A stretch of DNA of 8,340 nt, taken from CAYTPE01 sp964439885. Lineage in GTDB: Bacteria; Patescibacteriota; Patescibacteriia; Magasanikbacterales; GWA2-37-8. Where the stretch lies: assembly GCA_964439885.1 (NCBI GenBank), contig CAYTPE010000050.1, positions 1 to 8,340 on the forward strand. Reading direction: 5' to 3'. The notes beneath the pieces were generated by a model. That model saw only the letters and a program-made list of their open reading frames with translations. It was not told where the DNA came from and ran no database searches. The translations under genes and the position numbers were made by a program. This document shows positions 1 to 5,898 of this stretch, one piece after another (the stretch's first letter is position 1; each line of letters opens with the position of its first letter).

Positions 1-387
1 CTCTATACACTGCTCGGTATTGCGCTTGTCACCATACTGGCTAGTGTGCTCGTGGCCAAGACAGCATTACATCGCACTATTTTTCAATTTACCAACGAGC
101 ACCCCATACCAGTTCTCACCCCACTCTACGGTAGTTTCGGCCGTCACCATTGGCAAGACGCGTGGGAAGGCACGATCGAATCCGAACAAGGCCCCGAATG
201 GCAGATGCTCACTGAAGGTAACGATCGTTATACCGTACTGATTCGACCGGAAACTCAATTTCATGGCGGCTCTCCGGTTGTCCCCGGCGATTATGTGCTT
301 ATATTAGGGCGGCTTAATGATGGTCGTATCTATGCTGTGGGAGTGCGAAAAATACGTGAAAGTGAACGAAATATACCCAACGAATAA
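1..387 (+). CDS. Membrane-anchored small protein with a C-terminal beta-rich domain, 5' end cut by window
   Basis: The frame is open from base 1 to a TAA at 385-387, so the true start lies left of the window; an internal GTG at 46 is possible but would delete half of the membrane segment. The visible 128 residues begin with a hydrophobic helix (about residues 1-22, YTLLGIALVTILASVLVAK), followed by a soluble domain of about 100 residues. The tail has the pattern V-x-P-G-D-Y-V-L-I-L-G-R followed by I-Y-A-V-G-V-R-K-I. That resembles small OB-like beta-barrel domains such as the DUF5666 type, in which a GD(x)V turn precedes alternating beta strands. This resemblance is by eye only. The gene is followed by a terminator and is therefore a separate transcript from recG. 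No function is assigned. Confidence 0.7.
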   Translation, partial: LYTLLGIALVTILASVLVAKTALHRTIFQFTNEHPIPVLTPLYGSFGRHHWQDAWEGTIESEQGPEWQMLTEGNDRYTVLIRPETQFHGGSPVVPGDYVLILGRLNDGRIYAVGVRKIRESERNIPNE

Positions 388-400
388 ACCACATTCAAAG

Positions 401-429
401 AAAAAGAGTGGCCGGTCGGCCCTTTTTTT
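401..429 (+). terminator. Rho-independent terminator after the first gene
   Basis: A GGCC-GGTC-GGCC hairpin (stem arms 410-413 and 418-421) is followed by C and seven T residues (422-429). The A-rich run to the left (401-407) can pair with the T tract and lengthen the stem through one T/C mismatch and two G-T wobbles. It starts 13 bp after the stop of the upstream gene and ends 15 bp before the recG promoter, so it cleanly separates the two transcripts. The core stem is only 4 bp, so efficiency is uncertain. Confidence 0.7.
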
Positions 430-443
430 GATAAAAAACTATG

Positions 444-452
444 TGATATACT
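444..452 (+). promoter_or_regulatory. Extended -10 promoter of recG
   Basis: TGaTATACT matches an extended -10 element: TG at 444-445 and TATACT at 447-452. No -35 hexamer is found at 16-18 bp; a TTGATA at 428-433 is only 13 bp away and overlaps the terminator T tract. Transcription would begin near 459, giving a leader of about 14 nt before the ATG at 473, with no Shine-Dalgarno sequence. Confidence 0.55.
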
Positions 453-472
453 AGCTTACGACCCTTTGTTCT

Positions 473-2629
473 ATGATCTTAACCACCGCTTTAAGCGCGT
501 TACCACGGGTGGGCACAGCAACAGCCAATCGACTGGCTCGGTTAGGCTTGTTTACAGTACGGGATTTACTGCATTATTACCCTTTTCGTTACGAAGATTT
601 TCGTCAGCTCACGCCGATTGCCGAGCTCACCGAAGGTCGGCAGGTCACTGTGCGAGCGCGAATTGAGCTCATCGCCAATCGACGCACGTTTCGCAAACGC
701 ACCATGATTACCGAGGCCCTAGTGAGTGACGGCAAAAATAGTCTTCGGGTTATCTGGTTCAATCAGCCGTTTTTAGTACAAACGCTGCACCCAGGCGACG
801 AGGTTTTTCTCTCTGGTGTAGTGAAAAACGATATGCTCGGGCCCGAGCTCGTGAGTCCGTCGTATGAAAAAAGCGGGGCGAACGAGACGATTCACACCGC
901 GCGCCTTGTCCCTATATATCCGACTACGGAAGGCGTTACCCAAAAACAGCTTCGTTCGACTGTAAAAAATGTTTTGTCCGCGGCTGACCAGCTTGCGGAA
1001 TGGGTTCCTGAATCTATGCTCGAAGCATATGATTTAGCCCCACTCGCCGATGCCATTCAGGGCATCCATTTTCCCAAGGATACAGTTGATCTCGAAAAAA
1101 GCACTGAGCGGCTCAAGTTTGACGAATTGCTTGCCGTGCAGCTGAAAGCCGAGCTCTCACGCCGCGAACGTTTGCTCAGCCCGGCTCCTGCTGTCGCGTT
1201 CCATGAACAGCAAGTAAAACAATTCGTCGCGAATCTGCCTTTTGAACTTACCAAAGCCCAAAAAATTGCCGCGTGGGAAATTCTGCAAGATCTTACCAAA
1301 TCAACGCCAATGAATCGTTTACTGTCGGGTGATGTTGGTTCCGGTAAAACAGTGGTCGCGGCGATGGCATTGTATAACACCGCGCTGGCCGGTTTTCAGG
1401 GCGCGCTTATGGCTCCCACAGAGATTCTGGCAGAACAGCACTTTGTATCCTTGAAAAAATTGTTGGAAGGATTACCTATTGCCATCGCCTTGCTCACCGG
1501 TCATACCGCTAATAAATTGGAAACCCGAAACCCGAAACCCGAAACAAATTCAAAACTATCAATTTCCAAAATCAAAAACGGAATTGTAGAAGATTTAAAA
1601 AAAGGAAAAATTGATATTGTTGTTGGTACCCAAGCGCTTCTCACCGAAGGCGTATCGTTCCAAAAGCTTGGCCTGGTGATAGTGGACGAGCAGCACCGCT
1701 TCGGTGTATTGCAGCGGAAACTGATAAAGGAGAAGGGGGGCGCAGTTCATTTTTTAAGCATGACCGCAACACCGATTCCGCGCTCCTTGGCGCTTATGCT
1801 CTATGGCGACCTTGATGTGTCAGTGATTAATGAGCTGCCACCAGGCCGCAAGAAGATCATTACCCGTCTTGCTGAACCCAAGAACCGTGAAAAAGCCTAT
1901 CAGTTTATTCGTGAGCAAATTGGAAGAGGGAGGCAGGCGTTCGTCATATGTCCACTCATCAGCGTTGAAACTAAAAAAAATGACAATCCGGGTAATGAGT
2001 ATGGGGATGATTTTCCAATTTCCAATTTCCAATTTCCAATTTCTAATGACGATAGAAAAACAGTGATGAGTGAATACGAAAGATTGTCAAAGGAAATTTT
2101 TCCTGATATCAAAGTCGGTTATCTCCATGGTAAGATGAAGTCGAAAGAGAAGGAACAGGTGATGGATGATTTTAAAAATCACAAGCTTGGTATTTTGGTG
2201 TCTACGTCGGTCATCGAGGTGGGCGTTGATGTGCCCAACGCGAGTGTAATGATGATTGAGGGCGCCGAAAAGTTCGGGCTCGCGCAGCTGCATCAATTCC
2301 GTGGTCGGGTGGGGCGCAGCGAACATCAGTCGTACTGTATTCTTTTTACCGACAGCGATAGTAGTAAATCGCTGGAGCGGCTGAAGTATTTCGAAGCGCA
2401 TACGGACGGTTTTAAACTTGCCGAAAAAGATTTGGAAATGCGCGGGCCGGGTGAAGTGTATGGTGTGGAGCAAAGTGGCATGCAAGAATTACGTCTGGCC
2501 AAGCTCACTGATACGCCGCTACTCAAAAAAGCCAAAGACGCCGCCAAGTCGATTGCATCTGATATAAAAAAATATCCGGCTATCGTCAGTCGGATGGAGG
2601 AGTTTGAGAAAAAAGTGCATCTGGAGTGA
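473..2629 (+). CDS. recG: ATP-dependent DNA helicase RecG
   Basis: RecG is a monomeric superfamily 2 translocase that reverses stalled replication forks and branch-migrates Holliday junctions. The 718 residues show the whole family plan. An N-terminal helix-hairpin-helix-like start (LPRVGTATANRLARLGL) leads into an OB-fold wedge domain at about 45-150. The motor follows: Walker A GDVGSGKT at 286-293, DEQH box at 405-408, TATP at about 431-434 and motif VI QFRGRVGR at 608-615. The C-terminal hook region contains LEMRGPGE at 654-661. The family is usually near 690 residues; the excess is explained by two inserts that contain heptanucleotide repeats (about residues 347-370 and 505-527). Both fall in loops between conserved motifs, so the enzyme should remain active. 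The ATG at 473 follows a promoter with a leader of about 14 nt and no ribosome binding site. The stop is TGA, 13 bp from the converging radA stop. Confidence 0.97.
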   Translation: MILTTALSALPRVGTATANRLARLGLFTVRDLLHYYPFRYEDFRQLTPIAELTEGRQVTVRARIELIANRRTFRKRTMITEALVSDGKNSLRVIWFNQPFLVQTLHPGDEVFLSGVVKNDMLGPELVSPSYEKSGANETIHTARLVPIYPTTEGVTQKQLRSTVKNVLSAADQLAEWVPESMLEAYDLAPLADAIQGIHFPKDTVDLEKSTERLKFDELLAVQLKAELSRRERLLSPAPAVAFHEQQVKQFVANLPFELTKAQKIAAWEILQDLTKSTPMNRLLSGDVGSGKTVVAAMALYNTALAGFQGALMAPTEILAEQHFVSLKKLLEGLPIAIALLTGHTANKLETRNPKPETNSKLSISKIKNGIVEDLKKGKIDIVVGTQALLTEGVSFQKLGLVIVDEQHRFGVLQRKLIKEKGGAVHFLSMTATPIPRSLALMLYGDLDVSVINELPPGRKKIITRLAEPKNREKAYQFIREQIGRGRQAFVICPLISVETKKNDNPGNEYGDDFPISNFQFPISNDDRKTVMSEYERLSKEIFPDIKVGYLHGKMKSKEKEQVMDDFKNHKLGILVSTSVIEVGVDVPNASVMMIEGAEKFGLAQLHQFRGRVGRSEHQSYCILFTDSDSSKSLERLKYFEAHTDGFKLAEKDLEMRGPGEVYGVEQSGMQELRLAKLTDTPLLKKAKDAAKSIASDIKKYPAIVSRMEEFEKKVHLE
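1520..1545 (+). repeat. Heptanucleotide tandem repeat GAAACCC x3.7 inside recG
   Basis: Three perfect copies of GAAACCC (1520-1540) and a partial fourth (1541-1545). They are translated in frame as ETRNPKP-ET, because 21 nt equals exactly seven codons. The following 60 bases are AT-rich and low in complexity. The array falls in the motor domain between the LTGH segment and the strand IDIVVGTQALL, where other RecG proteins have a short loop. Confidence 0.9.
2013..2047 (+). repeat. Heptanucleotide tandem repeat TTCCAAT x5 inside recG
   Basis: Four perfect TTCCAAT units (2013-2040) and a fifth with one change, TTCTAAT (2041-2047). In the recG frame the array encodes FPISNFQFPISN, a period of seven residues at 514-525. 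It lies between the helicase segment VICPLISVE and the start of the second RecA-like domain's GYLHGKM region, within an acidic, AT-rich insert of about 25 residues. Confidence 0.93.
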
Positions 2630-2642
2630 GTTGCCAAATTGA

Positions 2643-4046
2643 TCATTGAACATTTTTAATGAGTTCTCCCATATTTTTCACATTCAGAACTTTCACTTTT
2701 TGACTTCGGACTTCTTGCTTCTGACCGAGACTCGTTATCACTCGTTTCATTCCCAAATTTTCGCATTCCTTTATCCGCTTTTCCGTTTGGCTAATCGGCC
2801 GAACCTCGCCACCCAGGCCTACTTCACCAAATACGCACAGGTCGTGTCCAAGCGCTTTATCTTTGTACGCGCTGGCGATGGCCATAGCCACTGCTAAATC
2901 GGCTGCTGGCTCATCGGCGGTTATGCCACCGGCAATATTCAGATGAACGTCATATTGTTCCAGATGCAGGCCAGCACGCTTTTGAAGCACGGCAATTAAA
3001 AGATGCAGTCGATTGATATCGAATCCACTCGCCTTGCGCACCGGATACCCAAAGGCAGTTTTATTCACGAGCGCCTGTACTTCTACGAGCAGCGGTCGAG
3101 TACCTTCCATGAGACAGGTAACAACATTGCCGGGCAGATTATCGCCGCGCTCCGCGAGGAAACTAGCAGATGGATTTTTAACTTCCACAAGTCCGTGCTC
3201 CGCCATTTCAAAAATGCCCACCTCATCGGTCGAACCAAAACGATTCTTCACCGTGCGAAGTACACGATAAAAATGATGCCGTTCACCTTCCAAGTACAGC
3301 ACGGTGTCCACGAGATGCTCAAGTGTTTTGGGGCCAGCTACCACACCTTCTTTTGTTACATGACCAATGATAATAACGGGGATACCAGAACTCTTAGCAG
3401 CTTCAAGAAGCTTAACGGTGCAGGCGCGAATTTGAATAGGGGAGCCGGCCTCGCCTTCGGCTTCTGCCGAGAAGATGGTTTGAATGGAATCGATGATGGC
3501 GAGGTGTGGGCGGGGAGACCCCGCCCCTACGGTGTGTGAATCGTTGCTCGACTGTCGGGGCAGGGTTGCCTTGCCCGCGAAGATCGTCGCCACAATCGTT
3601 TCCACGTTCGTTTCGTTTGCGAGTTGCATTGTCGGCGCCTTTACTTCCAGTCGATCAGCCCGCAGTTTTATTTGTCCAATTGATTCTTCTCCAGAAATAT
3701 ATAATGTATTTGGTACAATAGCGGCGCACTGCAAAGCGAGCGTTGACTTACCGATACCTGGCTCTCCGCCAAGCAATATTAGACTACCCGGCACAATACC
3801 CCCACCAAGTACTCGGTCTAGTTCGCCAATGGATGTAGAAGTCCGTTCGATATCTTTCTTTTCAACCTCGTTCAAAGTAACAGTCTTCGTCGGAGCGTAT
3901 ACGTTATTCGTCGTTCTTAATTCTTCATTCTTCATTCTTACTTCCGCCACTGTTCCCCATTTTCCACACTCCAAACATCGCCCTGCCCATTTCTGGTACT
4001 GAGCCCCACAGTTGGTGCATTCAAACTGAGTTGTCGCCTTCGCCAT
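2643..4046 (-). CDS. radA: DNA repair protein RadA (Sms), Lon-like recombination ATPase
   Basis: RadA is a RecA-like hexameric ATPase that extends recombination intermediates and helps process branched DNA. Of the 467 residues, 10-27 form a four-cysteine zinc finger (CTNC, then CLEC after 10 residues). The ATPase has Walker A GGEPGIGKST at 93-102, Walker B LAIIDS at 182-187 and the RadA-specific KNRFG at 267-271. The C-terminal half is the Lon-protease-like domain (FGEVGLGGEVRP at 406-417). I chose the ATG at 4046 over one at 4067 for two reasons: family members begin a few residues before the zinc finger, and the predicted promoter puts transcription start near 4063, so 4067 would not be transcribed. 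The gene carries two heptanucleotide arrays (residues 37-48 and about 443-454) and a REP-like pair (about 158-180). All three are in frame and sit in linkers or loops. It ends in TGA facing recG, with no terminator visible between them. Confidence 0.97.
   Translation of the reverse strand: MAKATTQFECTNCGAQYQKWAGRCLECGKWGTVAEVRMKNEELRTTNNVYAPTKTVTLNEVEKKDIERTSTSIGELDRVLGGGIVPGSLILLGGEPGIGKSTLALQCAAIVPNTLYISGEESIGQIKLRADRLEVKAPTMQLANETNVETIVATIFAGKATLPRQSSNDSHTVGAGSPRPHLAIIDSIQTIFSAEAEGEAGSPIQIRACTVKLLEAAKSSGIPVIIIGHVTKEGVVAGPKTLEHLVDTVLYLEGERHHFYRVLRTVKNRFGSTDEVGIFEMAEHGLVEVKNPSASFLAERGDNLPGNVVTCLMEGTRPLLVEVQALVNKTAFGYPVRKASGFDINRLHLLIAVLQKRAGLHLEQYDVHLNIAGGITADEPAADLAVAMAIASAYKDKALGHDLCVFGEVGLGGEVRPISQTEKRIKECENLGMKRVITSLGQKQEVRSQKVKVLNVKNMGELIKNVQ
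2687..2721 (-). repeat. Degenerate heptanucleotide array (GAAGTCN type) at the radA 3' end
   Basis: On the coding strand five 7-nt units can be read from 2721 down to 2687: GAAGCAA, GAAGTCC, GAAGTCA, AAAAGTG and AAAGTTC. They encode part of the segment KQEVRSQKVKV near the RadA C-terminus (about residues 443-453), where other RadA proteins have a short variable loop before the last strand. The units are clearly decayed, so the period is less certain than in the recG arrays. Confidence 0.55.
3508..3576. repeat. REP-like inverted pair (BIME-like) inside radA
   Basis: Two related 23-nt elements face each other: one on the minus strand (3508-3530) beginning GTAGGGGCGGGG, one on the plus strand (3554-3576) beginning GTCGGGGCAGGG. 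They match at 17 of 23 positions and are separated by 23 bp. Each folds into its own hairpin after the GTNG head. Copy A has an 8-bp stem, GGGCGGGG/CCCCGCCC with an AGA loop; copy B has a 7-bp stem with one G-T pair. A GTAG head followed by a palindrome is the hallmark of REP elements mobilised by Y1 REP-associated transposases (RAYTs), and an inverted pair is called a BIME. The 69 bp add 23 codons (including HTVGAGSPRP) just before the RadA Walker B strand. No transposase gene is in the window. Confidence 0.75.
3904..3938 (-). repeat. Heptanucleotide array (AGAATGA type) in the radA linker
   Basis: On the coding strand five 7-nt units run from 3938 to 3904: AGAATGA, AGAATGA, AGAATTA, AGAACGA and CGAATAA. 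They encode RMKNEELRTTN and the first two bases of the next codon (residues 37-48), in the linker between the zinc finger and the ATPase core. A perfect array would place TGA as the seventh codon; the third unit instead ends in TTA (leucine, 3918-3920), keeping the frame open. Confidence 0.75.
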
Positions 4047-4069
4047 ACACAAAATAGCTAGATGCATGA

Positions 4070-4098
4070 AGTATAGAAGAACAAGCGGCGTATGACAA
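4070..4098 (-). promoter_or_regulatory. Promoter of radA
   Basis: On the minus strand a -35 TTGTCA (4098-4093) and a -10 TATACT (4075-4070) are separated by exactly 17 bp; each differs from the sigma-70 consensus at one position. Transcription would start near 4063, giving a leader of about 17 nt without a Shine-Dalgarno sequence. The -35 sits in the centre of a GCGTA/TACGC inverted repeat (4088-4104). The promoter lies in the 65-bp gap after the upstream operon, so radA can be expressed on its own. Confidence 0.75.
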
Positions 4099-4111
4099 GT
4101 ACGCGGGGAGT

Positions 4112-5893
4112 TTAAGGGGTAATTTTTCCAGCCCTTTCGAGCTGCAGAATTTCCGAATAAATACCAAGGGCCCCAGCTCGTGTTTGGTAAGTCCAGCTAC
4201 CACATGGATTGGACTGAGGATCGTATTTGTTTGAATTGTATTTGAAGGTTACTTTACCGTCGCTCTGGGAAATTTTACAATCCGCTGTTTTGCTCTGGTT
4301 CAAAAGACAGTAGTTGGTAAGACCAATATTGGGATGATCGTTTGAAGAAAAAATTGTAATAGTGCACCCGCCACCTTTTTGCGGCGGGTTAGTAGTATAA
4401 TCACTTGTGGCAGAAGACTTGCAGTTGATCGGAACACAATCATGCATCTGTTTGGGTATTTGAGAGTGGGCAGCATCAAAGTTGGCTGTCACATAGGGGT
4501 GTGCATCAGGGCAGGTAAAACAGCCGTTGTATTTGCAAAAAGTTAATTTATCGAGGTCGACATTATTTGGTCCAAGTTGTCCGCCTCCTGATTTCTTCAT
4601 GAGTTTTTTAACGCCACAAATTAAATCATTTGTAATTGTTGGGTTGGCACATTCGCTACACCAACTGAGCAAGTCTCCATCATTCGCTGTGTTGCATGGC
4701 GTCCCACCATTAAGTATGCTGCCGCCCCGCTTCATCCCCGCCTCCATGAAATGGATGGTGGCCAGCATTTCCCAGGGGACAGTAGTGCCAGGCACTGAGG
4801 CAACCGCATTTTTATACATCTGTACCTTTTCCGGCGTAAGTGCGGCCGCAGCCTGGGCGTATTCATCGGCTAGTGAAGTGGACACTTTGCTCAGGTCAGT
4901 AATTTTAAGGTTTGGATCGGAGCAAAATTTGCTGGTTGATGAAGCACTGCCCGAATCATCATCGCTACGCGGCTCAGTGGATGGAAGGGGCGGAATGTAT
5001 TGAATTTTAAGTGCTTTAAATTGAGTTAGAGATGGGTTCACGGTGTTTAAAATGAGATAAGAACCCCAGAGGATAACAAGCCCCGTAATAATTTGACCTA
5101 TACGATGATAGGCAGCCGTCATTTCTTCACCGCCACCCGATACGACAATTCGTATACCACTCAAGATGATCATTACTACAGCCACAATACTAGAAACGCC
5201 AAGCAAAAAATAGTATACCCCGGTAATATATTCGCCGATCCATGGCAGGTGGATAAAGCCTTGGTTGTCAATGGTATTTTTGACGGCGGTCAAGTTAACG
5301 CCCGGAATACGTATTTCTAAAGTCGGCGCTTTTAGATCGCTTGAGCCACCAAAAAGACCCGTAACACGAGGCGTGCCTACGTATGCGGCCATTGCGTCAG
5401 GGTCGAAAAAACAAAATTTATTATGGGTAAGCTCGGGGCTCAAACCCGGCTTCGCTTCTTCTCCACAAAAGTTATTCGAACCACCATAGCCTGTACAGTC
5501 GGCACTGGTAGAACACTCTTTCGCGCTTAATGTATATTTAATGCCGTTGGTAATAAACGGAGAGGTACAATAGTCGGTCGCACTGAACCAACATTGGAAA
5601 TCTTTGTAAGAACCTTTATTATAAGCAAAAACCCCAGCCGTGCCATTATTGATAGTATCCTGCAGTGCAGTACAATCGCTTTCATTTTTAATGTCTTTTA
5701 CGTACGGATTTGCGGTCGGACTATGGTCGTAGCAATAATCATACCAAGAAAATGCTGGGCACGAGAGGCCGGGGCACGACTGCGTTTTTCCCATACCAGC
5801 GCAATAACACGATCCGGCAAAAGCTGAGCCAGCGATTCTGAAAGATAAAAAACACGCAATAAGTAGCAGGCTAAACGCTATTGTTTTTTTCAT
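4112..5893 (-). CDS. Secreted Cys-rich protein: T4SS-pilin-like membrane segment fused to a lysozyme-like domain
   Basis: The 593 residues read as a modular envelope protein. A signal peptide (1-26, cleavage likely after S-A-F-A) is followed by a domain with 12 cysteines (about 27-185). Next are two membrane helices at about 222-252 and 264-284, separated by SGGGEEM and followed by NTVNPSLTQFKAL. This is the pattern of the T4SS pilin-like family common in Patescibacteria. An acidic Ser-rich linker (305-322) leads to a C-terminal domain with 14 more cysteines. There, VPWEMLATIHFMEAG (372-386) places Glu384 where lysozyme/transglycosylase folds have their catalytic Glu. Later pieces CKYNG (453-457), HPYVTANFD (465-473) and TRAGALGIYSEI (571-582) fit the remainder of such a fold. 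A VirB1-like peptidoglycan-cleaving role is inferred from these motifs only. A lipobox-like LIAC at 11-14 is an alternative signal reading. The start is 5 bp after the previous gene's stop, with no ribosome binding site, as the last gene of the operon. Confidence 0.8.
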   Translation of the reverse strand: MKKTIAFSLLLIACFLSFRIAGSAFAGSCYCAGMGKTQSCPGLSCPAFSWYDYCYDHSPTANPYVKDIKNESDCTALQDTINNGTAGVFAYNKGSYKDFQCWFSATDYCTSPFITNGIKYTLSAKECSTSADCTGYGGSNNFCGEEAKPGLSPELTHNKFCFFDPDAMAAYVGTPRVTGLFGGSSDLKAPTLEIRIPGVNLTAVKNTIDNQGFIHLPWIGEYITGVYYFLLGVSSIVAVVMIILSGIRIVVSGGGEEMTAAYHRIGQIITGLVILWGSYLILNTVNPSLTQFKALKIQYIPPLPSTEPRSDDDSGSASSTSKFCSDPNLKITDLSKVSTSLADEYAQAAAALTPEKVQMYKNAVASVPGTTVPWEMLATIHFMEAGMKRGGSILNGGTPCNTANDGDLLSWCSECANPTITNDLICGVKKLMKKSGGGQLGPNNVDLDKLTFCKYNGCFTCPDAHPYVTANFDAAHSQIPKQMHDCVPINCKSSATSDYTTNPPQKGGGCTITIFSSNDHPNIGLTNYCLLNQSKTADCKISQSDGKVTFKYNSNKYDPQSNPCGSWTYQTRAGALGIYSEILQLERAGKITP

Positions 5894-5898
5894 AGCAT

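Noticed and set aside
428..433. TTGATA as the -35 box of recG
   Set aside because: It is only 13 bp from the -10 and belongs to the end of the terminator T tract; the extended -10 does not need it.
2013..2047. Heptamer arrays as a CRISPR-like array
   Set aside because: The units are 7 nt, directly adjacent, without spacers, and lie inside a coding region.
2630..2642. A shared bidirectional terminator between recG and radA
   Set aside because: The 13-bp gap holds no hairpin or T tract.
2627..2645. Alternative genetic code with UGA as glycine, as in some Patescibacteria
   Set aside because: recG and radA both end at TGA exactly where the protein families end, and no in-frame TGA occurs within the conserved genes.
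3508..3576. The GC-rich hairpins as transcription terminators
   Set aside because: No T tract follows either hairpin on either strand, and they are inside an intact radA reading frame.
3003..4002. Long open frames on the plus strand opposite radA (about 170-180 codons)
   Set aside because: They are antisense shadows of a clearly conserved radA frame; they show no recognisable motif and have no promoter of their own.
4047..4067. Upstream in-frame ATG for radA adding MHLAILC
   Set aside because: It lies between the -10 element and the predicted transcription start, and RadA proteins normally begin a few residues before the zinc finger.
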